From Elysia marginata (lineage: Eukaryota > Mollusca > Gastropoda > Plakobranchidae): a DNA stretch of 32,917 bases. Positions within the stretch are counted from its first letter, which is position 1. Every line of letters starts with the position of its first letter. Location: the NCBI GenBank assembly GCA_019649035.1, contig BMAT01010028.1, positions 75,995-108,911 of the forward strand. Direction: 5' to 3'. A program made the translations under genes and the position numbers. The notes beneath the pieces were generated by a model. The model was given only the letters and a program-made list of their open reading frames with translations, made no database searches and was not told where the DNA came from. Positions 1 to 10,066 of the stretch are shown here, piece after piece.

Positions 1-182
1 GCTACTACTACTACTACTACTTCTACTAATCTACTTCTACTACTAATATTACTACTTCTTCCTCTTCTTCTACTACTACGACTAATCTACTGCTACTACT
101 ACTATTACTACTTCTTCCTTTTCTTCTACTACTACTATTACTACTTCTTCCTTTTCTTCTACTACTACTACTACTGCTGCTG

Positions 183-233
<51 letters not shown>

Positions 234-279
234 TTACTACTTCTACCACAACCGCCCACCGCTAATACTACTACTACTG

Positions 280-349
<70 letters not shown>

Positions 350-395
350 TACTACTACTACTACTGTACTACTACGACCATACTGCTGCTGCAAC
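1..395. repeat. Imperfect (CTA)n trinucleotide microsatellite
   Basis: The stretch is built almost wholly of CTA/ACT triplets with CTT, CTG and CCT interruptions, and it runs off the left edge of the window. The long valine- and serine-rich reading frame on the minus strand is a product of the triplet repeat and not a gene. Purer runs lie at about 184-231 and 284-343. Length polymorphism is to be expected. Confidence 0.95.
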
Positions 396-962
396 TAGTT
401 TAAATTAAAGAATGGACTCACCAAGAAGATGTTACTACAGTACAAAAAAATTATAGAAACACACTTTACACAGTGGTGTAAATTTTTCTTTTTACGTTGG
501 AATCGATTGCCGTCTTATGTGGGTGTTTTGGTTTTATTATAGGTTTTGAATGACAACCAGTTAAAATGGACCAAGCACGTCAAAACATAAAATCAAATCT
601 ATACAAACGCATGTCTTTCTAAATGAAGTTAAGAGAATTCAAAATCTACAACACTTTGATAAACTTTTTTTTATAGAGCAACAATGGAAAACATATGAAC
701 ATTCTGCATTGGGATATGGGGTGGAAATTGTCTAGAGTCAGACGAAAAGCAACTAGACCAAGTCATTAAGCGGTCGAACCGGTTGACATACCCTCAAAGC
801 AGCGGTTTAATCATAAACTTTTATCAGGAAAGATGCATTAAAAAACTTCACTGCTTTATAGGAGGTGTTTTTTTCCTAATCACTTTATGGCTAATAGGCC
901 CAAAACGACCTTATGTCTTGTTCTCAAATATTGTGCCACGGACAAGCATTTGGCAGTACATG
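396..962. other. No gene or clear repeat seen
   Basis: AT-rich sequence between two microsatellites. I see no coding segment with family resemblance, no tRNA-like boxes and no internal duplication. Confidence 0.6.
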
Positions 963-1043
<81 letters not shown>

Positions 1044-1290
1044 TATCATCATCATCATCATCATTATCATTAATCATCATCATTATCATTAATCATCATT
1101 ATTATCATCATCATCATTATCATCATTATCATTAATCATCATCATCATCATCATTATCATCATCATCATTATCATCATCAATCCTCATCAGCATCATCAT
1201 CATCATCTTTCATAACTATCATCATATTTATGATTATGATTATTATTACTACTATTATTATTATTATTTTTAATTATTATTATGATTAGC
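963..1290. repeat. (CAT)n microsatellite grading into ATT-rich repeat
   Basis: A pure CAT run of about 27 units (963-1043) is followed by imperfect CAT/ATT triplets with TAA interruptions up to about 1210, then an ATT-rich degenerate tail. Poly-His and poly-Ser reading frames on + and poly-Asp on - come from the triplet and are not proteins. Confidence 0.95.
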
Positions 1291-2039
1291 ATCATCATCA
1301 ATTCTATTACAGTATTCAGTATGATGCTTATTATTGTCAAAATTTATTTAATCTTTCTAGAATATTTCGTTTTTTTATAACTATCATAATCATTACTGTT
1401 AAAGTGTCAGCAATGACAATCATGTATAATCATTACAGTTTCTATTTCTACCATACTATTACTGTCACAATTATTTAAATTTTGTTTCTTTCACTATGCG
1501 CATCTGTAATATTACTTCCTTGTATCATAAAAGCTTTTGTATTGCTTACTTATACGTTCAATTGTGCCAGAGCTCAATTAACAAAGTTCTAAAGTTCCCA
1601 TATGATTAATACCGCAGCCTCTTCGCTCTTACTGTGCCGTGCGTTAATACAGTAATTTTAATTTAGCCTTATCTGCAAACATAATTATAATTATGAAAAA
1701 ATTCACATGCCTACGCCACGTGATAGCTAATGATTGATTAAATTGTCATTATTGGTGGTCGCTCATGTAACCAAAAATAATTTTTTTTCTTGTCATTATA
1801 ACACACCTTTGTGTGAAATCAAATTACATAGACACCTTAGACGGCCTACGTCAAAACGGGTTTCAATTTTACGCCCGAAAAGCTTGCATCGCAGATAATA
1901 ACAATACGAAGGGCGTAATAAGAGGAGACAGGATTTTAATTTCACGGTTCAGGGTATTATGTGGAAGTCGTTAGGTAATCGGTGTAAACAACTACTGGTT
2001 TTATTTCAAGACAAACCTTTTAACCCCAGGTCTATTTTT
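1291..2039. other. AT-rich sequence, probably intron upstream of the receptor exon
   Basis: No further exon of the receptor was recognised here: no TM1 or TM2 sequence is visible in any frame. By its position 5' of a splice acceptor this is most likely intron, but intron versus upstream intergenic DNA cannot be proved from the sequence. Confidence 0.45.
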
Positions 2040-2067
2040 TTTCTTTCTATGGTTTCTCCTTCTCCAG
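2040..2067 (+). promoter_or_regulatory. 3' splice acceptor of the receptor exon
   Basis: A pyrimidine-rich tract (2031-2065) ends in CAG at 2065-2067. Directly downstream the frame reads VAVCVTAWLTVSVSMDRY, a normal end of TM3 in a class A receptor. Upstream, in the same frame, only low-complexity Phe/Leu codons from the pyrimidine tract appear. The exon would start in frame with GTC (phase 0). A second AG at 2028-2029 is a weaker alternative. Confidence 0.7.
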
Positions 2068-3393
2068 GTCGCTGTCTGCGTCACTGCCTGGTTGACTGTG
2101 TCCGTTTCCATGGATCGATACGTGTCGGTTTGCTACCCGTCCAGGTCGAAAGCGATTTGCACGATACCCAGGGCTCGAACGGTGGTCACCGCCGTATTCC
2201 TCATCATGATGCTGTTATCGATACCATCCGTGTTTCGGTATCGACTCCAGACGATCCACGATACCTCGACGAACCAGACGTGCATGGAGCTCGTGGTCAC
2301 GGAGCTGGGGCGGAACCAGCAGTTCATGATACCCTACACCTGGGTCCAGAACTTCCTCAGAGGAATCATCCCCGTGTTCATCCTCGTGTTCCTGAACGCC
2401 AGGATCATCCAAGCCCTCTGGAAAGAGAGAGTGAAAGGAAAGAAATTCAGCTCAAGGAATCGAATTACCCTGATGCTTATTGCGATGGTGGTCATTTTCA
2501 TCGTGTGTATCACACCGGACGCCATTATGTCCACGTTCTTCGGGAAAGGCTACGTAGAAGAGGACTACCTCGTGAAAGGTATCCGAGAGATTACGGATGC
2601 TCTCGTAGCGTTTAACTCCGCCGTAAATTTCCTGCTGTACTGCTCGCTGAGTGCGGTCTTCCGTAACACTTTCACACGCGTGTTTTTCGGGCGCCGCTAC
2701 GCCAAAATAAACCGCTTTGGTTCCAACCGAAATATCAGCCGGGACGGTACCTCTGGCGGAACGTCATTCAAACGGCAAAAGAGCCAAAGAGACTGGAAAG
2801 GCAAATCCGGTCGTAAGAAAGAGAGATGGGGTGAGAAAGAAGAAGAAGAAGAAGTTGAGGATCTCATGCTGAACGGCGGCGACCCGATGGCAACCTCGCC
2901 TTGCAGTCCCGTAGTTCCGTCATGTGAGAATGGGGACTGCCTGAATCTTTCCTGCCCTAATCACGTGTGCATAGACCTTCAAACTAGGTCAACCAGCCCC
3001 GGAAGCGGAAGTGCCGACTACTCTAATGGTACTAAAACTCGATGCAGTGATGGCACCAGCCAAAGTTCCGGTTCCTCGACTGCTGCTGACGTCAAGAAGA
3101 AACGGAACACGTCCAGTCTGCTTTGCGCTAAATACAGGGCCCAGAGAGAAGAGGGTAAGAACAAAAAAGCCGCCTCAGAACAGCCAAAGCTCTACAACAA
3201 CAAACGCTGTGCTAAAGACAAAGATAAAAACGGGGCCAAGCTCGGCTCATCGAAAGACCAGCTACGGAAACCGTCGTTTAACCTGGATATGAGCTACCTC
3301 ACGAGTACTGTGTATTTAGGTCCTACCACGGAAGTTCTACCGTTTGAAATTTCGAGGAGGAACAATTCTGCGACTTCTCATCCTCTTTCATGA
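2068..3393 (+). CDS. Class A GPCR, probable neuropeptide receptor, 3' terminal exon (partial)
   Basis: This encodes the C-terminal half or more of a rhodopsin-family receptor in the plasma membrane, which would signal through G proteins. Numbering from the Leu codon at 2092: TM3 ends in DRY (residues 8-10) followed by VSVCYP; TM4 about 29-50; extracellular loop 2 with an N-glycosylation site NQT (61-63) and Cys64, the likely partner of the TM3 disulfide; TM5 about 84-106 with a Pro; TM6 about 124-148 with CITP (139-142) where CWxP is usual; TM7 about 163-186 with NFLLY (179-183) in place of NPxxY. A hydrophilic tail of about 230 residues follows, with a Lys/Arg-rich stretch, an acidic EEEEEVED run, Ser-rich and Cys-containing parts, ending at TGA 3391-3393. 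The style (RYVSVCYP, VNFLLYC, FRNTF after TM7) fits FMRFamide-receptor/GPR139-like invertebrate peptide receptors. The ligand cannot be named. The N-terminus, TM1, TM2 and the TM3 cysteine are encoded by exons not seen here. The exon is visibly richer in G+C than its flanks, and I saw no AATAAA in the next 900 bases. Confidence 0.88.
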   Translation, partial: VAVCVTAWLTVSVSMDRYVSVCYPSRSKAICTIPRARTVVTAVFLIMMLLSIPSVFRYRLQTIHDTSTNQTCMELVVTELGRNQQFMIPYTWVQNFLRGIIPVFILVFLNARIIQALWKERVKGKKFSSRNRITLMLIAMVVIFIVCITPDAIMSTFFGKGYVEEDYLVKGIREITDALVAFNSAVNFLLYCSLSAVFRNTFTRVFFGRRYAKINRFGSNRNISRDGTSGGTSFKRQKSQRDWKGKSGRKKERWGEKEEEEEVEDLMLNGGDPMATSPCSPVVPSCENGDCLNLSCPNHVCIDLQTRSTSPGSGSADYSNGTKTRCSDGTSQSSGSSTAADVKKKRNTSSLLCAKYRAQREEGKNKKAASEQPKLYNNKRCAKDKDKNGAKLGSSKDQLRKPSFNLDMSYLTSTVYLGPTTEVLPFEISRRNNSATSHPLS

Positions 3394-3486
3394 TTTCATA
3401 AAGTTTTATGTGTTCCTCAGATTTGCTATGTTTTGGGCCGGGGGTCCACGTTCTCCGCTTTCGTGCGCTCATGCACTCACAGAGAA
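3394..3486 (+). other. Probable 3'UTR or 3' flank of the receptor gene
   Basis: Directly follows the receptor stop codon. No polyadenylation hexamer AATAAA is visible here, so the transcript end is unknown. Confidence 0.4.
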
Positions 3487-3750
3487 GCGTTGGACCTTGT
3501 ATGTCTATACAACCCGAGTCCACTACGTACGTACCGCAAGCTACCTTACGCTTACGTGAAAGATGTATGGTGAAGCGTTCAACCTTTGATTTCTACACAA
3601 CCCGAGCCCACTACGTACGTACGACACGCTACCTCGAGCTAAAGTGAAAGACGTGTGGTGAAGCGTTCAACCTTCTATTTCTATATATATCCCGAATCCA
3701 CGACATATGGCTCGCTACTTCATTTTACGTGAAAAAACGTATGATATCTT
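3487..3750. repeat. 88-bp tandem repeat, three diverged copies
   Basis: Copies begin at 3487, 3575 and 3663 with GCGTTGGACC or GCGTTCAACC, giving an exact 88-bp period. Each contains a block like ACAACCCGAGTCCACTACG and an ACGTACGT-type palindrome, strongest in copies 1 and 2. Copy 3 is the most diverged. It lies within 100 bases of the receptor stop codon and may be transcribed in the 3'UTR. Confidence 0.85.
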
Positions 3751-4248
3751 GATCTATCTACCATGTCAAACGTTGTTCCATACGTGCGTGGCTTCCCTAA
3801 GACACCGACACTGATTTCTTCATCGCCTAAGCTATGTCATCGCCCAATAGAGCGTGTGCTATGCAGGCTAATCTCTGTGTAAAAGTTACTCCCAGCTTTT
3901 CGGGTGGTTCAATGGCTTTTCTACAGTTTCTATACTCCCCTTTTCAATATGTGGTCAACATACTTTCAAAGGGGGGCATTTGAAGCTTGCCTTCATCATG
4001 CGAAAATTGGCTTTGAAGTATTTTTCTATATCATCAAAAATATTTAGTGCAATACCCCACTTTCTCGTGTTTCGCCTCGCTCTTTGCATAATTATGGGAC
4101 GTACCCAATCTTAACATCGCCCTGGCATAATTATGCCTCCTCCACAACCACCACCATGAAAAAAAAAATCTTCTTTTCTGTTGAAGCCATTTCTCTGGTC
4201 TATCTTATTGCCGATAGAGAGGAGAAAGCGCACCAAGGACTACCTTCT
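3751..4248. other. No gene seen; small perfect palindrome
   Basis: Unremarkable sequence apart from a perfect 14-bp palindrome GGCATAATTATGCC at 4124-4137. A similar GCATAATTATGGG lies 38 bases upstream. Confidence 0.5.
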
Positions 4249-4314
4249 GAGGACGCTTAGAGTACGCTGTGAGGACGCTATCAGGACGCTATCAGGACGT
4301 TGCAAGGACGCTAT
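4249..4314. repeat. 11-bp tandem repeat, six copies
   Basis: Six consecutive 11-mers of the form GAGGACGCTAT start at 4249, 4260, 4271, 4282, 4293 and 4304, with one to three changes each. A short reading frame that overlaps its end has no family resemblance and is left out. Confidence 0.85.
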
Positions 4315-4622
4315 GTACTCGGGCGATATGCTACGCTAACGCGCGTAATTTACAATGAAACCTATGGAAGCGGAAGTGCTAACGTTATCTATCCCGGCTC
4401 TTATACAAAACATTGGAGCTTTCTGGGGAGTTTTTTGTTTCTTCATCATGTATTTGTGATCTTACTCAATGTGATACTGTACAGTGTTATGAAACTATGG
4501 AGTTGGAAAGTTGAGCATTTTCCATGTAACATTTCATCGACTTAAGGTTGATCTGAGCGTGTTATGTTAACACCCGTGAAAAAAACTATAACGTTCCAAA
4601 CATACCTTTTTGTGCTACAGAA
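4315..4622. other. No gene or repeat recognised
   Basis: Single-copy-looking sequence. A short open frame (4300-4545) contains no recognisable domain. Confidence 0.5.
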
Positions 4623-4789
4623 CTTTTATAGCAGTAATTATGATCCATACTTATAGAACAACCCTTTTTATAACAGTATTTATAGTCCATAATTATAGTA
4701 CAGCCTTTTTACAGCAGTAATTATAGTCCATAATTATAATAGAACAGCTTTTTATAGCAGTAATTATAGACAATAATTATAGAAAAGCC
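4623..4789. repeat. About 42-bp AT-rich tandem repeat, four copies
   Basis: Four diverged units of about 40-44 bp alternate CTTTTTATAGCAGTAATTAT with TCCATAATTATAG blocks. The period is not fixed because of small indels. Confidence 0.8.
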
Positions 4790-5150
4790 CTTACCCCTTT
4801 CTTCCCCCTCTCCCCTCCGCTTCTCCACTCCGCCATTATCTTTTCCTTACCTGCCCTTCCATTTCCTTTCTTTATCCCCGAACTACGATATAAATCTTTT
4901 AAGATAAAAATCAAAACATTGAAAACGTAAAATCTTTATACTTCCAACTTGTCTTTTTTCACGTTTATCCTCATTTCATTTGAAAGCCATTTTCCCCAGA
5001 ACTAATACGCTCTCCCCCAGTTCTCCCCTTTTATCTCTCACTCTTTCACCAGACCCTCTCTCTGTGTCTCTCTTTCTCTTTCATGCATATCTGTCTGTCT
5101 GCCTTTCTTACCGTTTGTCTGCCTATCTGTCTATCTCTCTCTATGAAAAC
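4790..5150. repeat. Pyrimidine-rich tract with CT/CTGT microsatellite
   Basis: C/T-rich sequence that becomes an imperfect CT and CTGT repeat at about 5036-5142. The Leu/Ser-rich frame through it is low-complexity and not a gene. Confidence 0.7.
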
Positions 5151-5820
5151 TCCATTTTGTCTTTTTCTTTGCTATCTAGCTCCACATAAATCTTTCTACC
5201 TTTGAACTTTTGTTTACGTTTCCTTGTAGAAATCTTAGAAGTTTTGTAATTATGTCTTTCGTCCATGGTGATTTGGTCAGATGTCGATCGCAATTTTCAC
5301 ATTCAAAGCTAAGGGATTGCCGTTTTGAGTAAGAGATTTTTACCAAGTCTTTAACCGTCAGCATTTTCATAACACTATCAATTCAATGCTATAAAGACAT
5401 TAACATTTTTAAAGTAAAAATACAAAAAAAAAAAAAAAAAAAAAGGAGCGCTTTGGAATGAATGAATCCAGTTTCTGACTTCTTCACCCCCTCGACGCAA
5501 GACATATTGATTCCGATATTACATGATGATAAATTAATTCAATTATTTATCTCAATTAATTTTTTTCCGATTGCATGTTTTTTTTTTAAACCATGAAAAC
5601 TAGCTAGCTGGGTTTTTTTTTTCTCGCTTTATTAAAAGTAATTAAGACGGAATTTCCTTTTACTGAATTCATAAACATGGTTTCGAAACATACAGGTCTG
5701 TTTTTATTCAGCAGTATAAAAAAAAATAATAAAAAGAAGAAGTTACCGGTTTACAGTTAATGAGACTTATGCTTTAGATACTTATGAAAATTAGACAAAA
5801 ATGCCATTTTCAATCTAAAC
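5151..5820. other. No gene seen; poly(A) run
   Basis: AT-rich sequence. It holds a run of 21 A (5424-5444) which could mark the end of an old retroposed copy, but nothing upstream of it is recognisable. Confidence 0.5.
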
Positions 5821-6076
5821 CCAGTCCACCTTCCTGTAAAATGGGTACCCGGATACAGGAAGTTCTTGAATTTGTGTTATGCGCCTGCAACACCTTGCAT
5901 ATGTGTTTAAAGAGGCCTTCAAATGTACTGGTCTGCTGGGGCATTAGTGGCGCTGCTCTTATGGCGACACAGTTACGCTGAGTAACGAAGACAAATTTCC
6001 CGAAAGGGATTAATGTAGTGTATAAAAAAATAAATGAAAATAAGCCTGCAATATAGTGTTTAAATACCGTTCTTTG
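5821..6076 (+). mobile_element. SINE family A, 5'-truncated copy
   Basis: Aligns along its length with the full-length copy at 12930-13289: the CCTGTAAAATGGG core (5833), CTGCAACACCTTGCATATG, CAAATGTACTGGTCTGCTGG, GGCGACACAGTTACGCTGAG and the tail GCCTGCAATATAGTG ... CGTTCTTTG. The tRNA-like head is missing, as expected from incomplete reverse transcription or later loss. The open frame inside it (5784-5981) is not a gene. Confidence 0.85.
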
Positions 6077-6519
6077 CTTTGATTTAAGCTTTTTTCCATC
6101 AATATTACAATATTCTTCTTCGCAATTATTATTTTTCCTTACTCGTTATCTATGTTTAATTGTAATGATGATTAAAAGCAATACATACATCAATTGGAAA
6201 TTAAAGGATACTTTTTCTTGTACCTTTGAACTCTAAAAAATGTATTTTCTTTGTTCACTAAAATGTTTTTTTTTCTATATCTGTACGCTCGACGTTTTGC
6301 CTTGATTATTATTGACCTATTACAAGAGCTGTACAAGTGCCTCAGACGTCCAAACGCTCGCATGTAACCTCAAGGGGTAATAGTTCAGATCCAACCGCTG
6401 TCCGTGTAATACACTGTAGAAAATAGATCTACCTTTCTTAAACTTTTTTTTTAAGATAAAAAAACAACAAGTACAAACGCTGTTTGCTCTGTTACTGTGC
6501 TCAGTTTTTCTTTAAATAA
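6077..6519. other. No gene or repeat recognised
   Basis: AT-rich, no family resemblance and no internal duplication seen. Confidence 0.5.
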
Positions 6520-6779
6520 TATCAAAGAGGTTGGATAGAAAGAGAGCCAAGACACGCTGGCTACGCGTATACGCATGGCTGCATAGCAAAAGAAATAGAG
6601 CCGGTAAATTCAAAAGATAGTAGCGGCAAGTACAAACGCACACACTACACAGCCTACACTAAACCTTTTGGCCTATGCTTTGTTTACCGGCTCTATTCGC
6701 ATACGCTTTTGTTAGCACTGTTGTCACAGAGAGTTAGGCTCAGTTCTCCCTCTTGCTCACAATTCAATTCTCTTTGATA
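6520..6779 (-). mobile_element. Repeat family E, inverted-terminal-repeat element (MITE-like), copy 1
   Basis: The ends are inverted repeats: TATCAAAGAGG at 6520-6530 and TCTCTTTGATA at 6769-6779. A perfect 14-bp inverted pair, ATAGAGCCGGTAAA (6595-6608) and its complement (6683-6696), lies inside. The reverse complement matches 18956-19217 over its whole length. At about 260 bp with no coding capacity it fits a non-autonomous DNA element. Possible short flanking duplication AAT/ATA cannot be fixed because the flanks resemble the ends. Confidence 0.75.
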
Positions 6780-7212
6780 ATATCTGTAAAAATTGCTCAA
6801 CGAAACGAAGTTCTCACATACAACTTGTTGTCTGCTACGAGGGTTAGACTTATATGGGGGGGGGGGGGTTAATAAATAAAGTTACGAAAACACACGTCTA
6901 CTTTTTTTAACATCCCATCAGGTTTTGTTTTTCTGTTTTCTAATTAGGATCTATTTAATAATGCTATGAAGTTCTCTGATTTTTTTAACCTGCAGCCTTC
7001 AACAGTGTGTGAATCAGAGGACTTAAAAATTTTGATATTGGTTTATTTCTTTAGAGGGTTACAAGAAGCTAAGAGTGTATGGAATGCTTAAGGTGTTATA
7101 ACTGAAAAATATAAATAAATGATAGATTTAATTTTTTTGTTTTTAGTCAATACATAAAACATTCGATATTCAATTATTCTTGATTTTTTCCTTATCATGC
7201 AAATATTATATT
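6780..7212. other. No gene seen; poly(G) run
   Basis: AT-rich sequence with a run of 13 G at 6856-6868. Confidence 0.5.
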
Positions 7213-7280
7213 GAGAGCAGAGAGAAAGAGAAAGAGACAGACTGGCAGAGACAGAGACAGACAAGTTTGATAAGAGAGAG

Positions 7281-7326
<46 letters not shown>

Positions 7327-7460
7327 GAGATATAAGATAGAGAGAGGGGAAAAAGAGATATGAGAGAGAGATAGATAAAGAGAGACAGAGAAATACATTG
7401 AGAAAGAGAGTAAGTGAGTGAGTGAAAGAAACAGTATCGAGAGAAAGATAAAAAAAAAAA
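7213..7460. repeat. (GA)n-rich purine tract
   Basis: GA dinucleotides with GAAA, GATA and GACA interruptions; purest at about 7283-7320. Leu/Ser-rich minus-strand frames are by-products of the repeat. Confidence 0.9.
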
Positions 7461-7829
7461 GATATGCCGTAAGAGAAGGACAGCCAGGGAACAAATAAAA
7501 AAGATGCTTTTTTCGGTAAATTTCTGTGCGTGATTTTGTATGCACTTGTGATCTTTTTCTTTTTTCATTTTACGTGAAAAATAATCGTTAAAAATGTAAT
7601 TTAGCGGATTAATAATTAATTGTTGATTTTGTTGAATCTAATTTTTGTTGTTTAACTTAAATTTTGTTATGTGATTTATCTGGTATTTTTAAAAATTCTA
7701 TTGCTCTTTCGTGTGCTTGTACATAAAGTTAATAATAAAGCATTGTTACTTGAAAGTCGAAATTTGTTTTTACCTCAATGTTAAAAACGCAATTATTAGT
7801 GGAGTGGGTGTGTTTATTTCTGTGAAATA
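7461..7829. other. No gene or repeat recognised
   Basis: AT-rich spacer between the purine tract and the 36-bp array. Confidence 0.5.
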
Positions 7830-8812
7830 ATGTGTTAACATGTTTGTTAATGTCTTCATTGTTACACCTCGTATCATGTTTGTTAATGTGTTAAATGTTT
7901 CACCTCGTATTATGTTTGGTTATATGTTAAATATTACACCATGTACCATGTGTGTTAATGTGTAAAATGTATCGCCTCGTATTTTTTGTTAATGTGTTAA
8001 ATGTCTTACCTCGTATTATGTTTATTAATGTGTTAAATGTTACACCTCGTGTTATGTTTGTTATTGTGTTAAATGTTTCACCTCGTATCATGTTTGTTAA
8101 TGTCTTAAATGTTTCACCTCGTATCATGTTTGTTAATGTGTTAAATGTTTCACCTCGTATTATGTTTGGTTATGTGTTAAATGTTACACCTTGTATGATG
8201 TTTCTTAATATGTTAAATGTCACACCTCGTGTTGTCTTTGTTAATTTTTTAATATTACACCATGTATCATGTGTGTTAATATTTTAAATGTTACGCCTTG
8301 TACTATGTTTGTTAATGTTAAATATTACACATTGTATTAATTTTGATAATGTCTTAAATGTTACACCTCATATTACGTTTGTTAATGTGTTAAATGTTAC
8401 AACACGTATCATATTTGTTAATGTGTTAAATGTTACACCTCGTATTATGTTTGTTAATGTGTTAAATGTTACACCTCGTATTACTTTTGTTAATGTGTTA
8501 AATGTTACAACACGTATCACGGTTGTAAATGTGTTATATGTTGCACCTCGTATTATGTTTGTTAATGTGTTAAATGTTACGCCTCATATTATGTTTGTTA
8601 ATGTGTTATATGTTGCACCTCGTATTATGTTTGCTAATAAGTTAAATGTTACACCTCGTATTGCGTTTGTTAATGTGTTAAATGTTACGATTCGTTTTTT
8701 TTTTTTGTTAAATGTTGTACCTCGTTATATGTTTGTTAATGTGTTATATGTTGTACCTCGTTATATATTTGTTAATATGTTAAATGTTACACCTCGTACT
8801 ATGTTTGAATGA
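7830..8812. repeat. 36-bp minisatellite, about 27 copies
   Basis: The unit begins ATGTTTGTTAATGTGTTAAA and continues TGTTACACCTCGTATT, 36 bp in total. Because 36 is a multiple of three, long frames stay open (repeating MFVNVLNVTPRI) and the opposite strand is also open in part. Frame shifts and stops (for example a stop near 7962 and TAA at 8285-8287) break the + frame, and changes between copies do not favour silent sites by eye. I therefore read it as non-coding tandem repeat. Copies with TGTTGCACCTCG and ACAACACGTATC variants recur, suggesting blocks of several units were duplicated. Confidence 0.9.
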
Positions 8813-9688
8813 GCCAGAAGTCGTAATATCTACTTTCAAAGGTATTGTTATTTTTAACAAATTTTGTTTGCTTCCAAACGTCCAACAGCTTATTAATTAT
8901 TATCAATTTTATGTGAAAAATATATCAACAGTTTTGGTAGATTTAAAATTTAGAGAAAAACGAGAGAAAAAAAAACAAGATTTTTTTTTACTTTTTCTGA
9001 TCAAAATATTTTCCTACTTTCGACTCTTTGACATGGACGCGAGACAAATTAATATATTCGTTAGCAGTATAAAAATATAAACAAGATACATTTTCCACAA
9101 AATAGAGCTTAGCTTGAGCTTCAGGCTTGCTCGGGGCGGAGATAAAAACTGTTTCTGGAGCTGGCTAATGCATTAATCCTATTTCTTTCGGATTTATTAT
9201 TTATTAATAGACCGTGATAGAATCTTAGCGCAAAAAATGGTACATAAATAAACTATTGAGGTAACTACGAATTTTTTGTTTTGGTGCCATGTAAAATTAA
9301 TGGGTTTTTTTTTAATTTCGAATGCATGCAATACATGTGGGCTATTAATCAAGTGCTCACGTACAATTTTTTTTCGAGTTTGTCACAGTATTTGAGCTGT
9401 CCGTATCGCCGGTTATTAAAATACCAGCAGGCCAACTATGTCACTGTCACGAACATTTATCACACAGAAAGCAAAAATTTCAACAAAAAAAAAAGAAGGA
9501 TGGAGCTTGTGAAATTGGTGTGTACGTGTTATTTCTTTCATTTCCTTTTTTTTCTGTTTATATCTTTTGTGTAGGGACTATCGCGGAGGAACAAAAGAGA
9601 ATAAAAAAAGGTCATTTCAAATGAGTCCATCCACAACCCTGCGTCCGTATTTCCAAGAGCTGTGAATGAATTTATACTGGAGACCTCG
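8813..9688. other. No gene or repeat recognised
   Basis: AT-rich sequence. Open frames at 8784-9080 and 9281-9574 are short, Phe/Lys-rich and without domain resemblance. Confidence 0.5.
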
Positions 9689-9803
9689 CACGCCGACGAC
9701 GATAACGTGTGAAGTAATAACACCCATAGCGTGCGTTCTACAGCACACGATTGGCTGACAGACATCAGCCATCTTGGATTTTCTCCGATATGGGCTTCGC
9801 CTT
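9689..9803 (-). repeat. Repeat family F, copy 1 (minus orientation)
   Basis: Its reverse complement matches 11350-11485: GAAGCCCATATCGGAG, AAATCCAAGATGGCTGATG, CAGCCAATCG, and at the far end CGTTATCGTCGTCGGCG. It carries an internal dyad around CAGCCATCTTGG and CAGCCAAT. Family identity is unknown. Confidence 0.7.
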
Positions 9804-9970
9804 CCTGTGCGGCCCCTTAGCGCATAAAATTTAAAAGCTTGTTTTAGCCCACAAAACAACAGAGAAATTAGAATGAAAAAAATATTCTTTGGCGGAATTG
9901 AATACTGCAGATCATCTTAATGCTGATCAAACTACTGTTAGGTTTAGGCAGCTGGCGATATATCCCCCTG
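9804..9970. other. No feature seen
   Basis: Short spacer with no recognisable content. Confidence 0.4.
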
Positions 9971-10011
9971 TAATGCCGATGGTTGACTCAACCAAGTCTT
10001 AGAGCAGTTTA
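9971..10011. repeat. About 41-bp direct repeat, left copy
   Basis: TAATGCCGATGGTT ... CTTAGAGCAGTTTA recurs at 10290-10330 with several changes. The two copies bracket a LINE 3'-end relic. A third short match, ATGCCGATGGTT, lies at 10020. Confidence 0.75.
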
Positions 10012-10066
10012 TGAGCAAATGCCGATGGTTATGAGCAAATCTCGACATCCACTGATTTCTCTCTCG

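Noticed and set aside
26..394. Poly-Val/Ser reading frame on the minus strand
   Set aside because: It is a direct translation of the CTA triplet repeat.
783..1135. Poly-His, poly-Ser and poly-Asp frames
   Set aside because: All three frames of the CAT microsatellite are open on both strands; no unique domain is attached.
1959..2615. 218-codon + frame overlapping the receptor exon
   Set aside because: Wrong frame relative to the transmembrane segments; no domain, rich in Arg/His/Pro as expected for a shadow of a coding exon.
7830..8812. Repeat protein gene in the 36-bp array
   Set aside because: Stops and frame shifts interrupt it and no silent-site excess is evident by eye.
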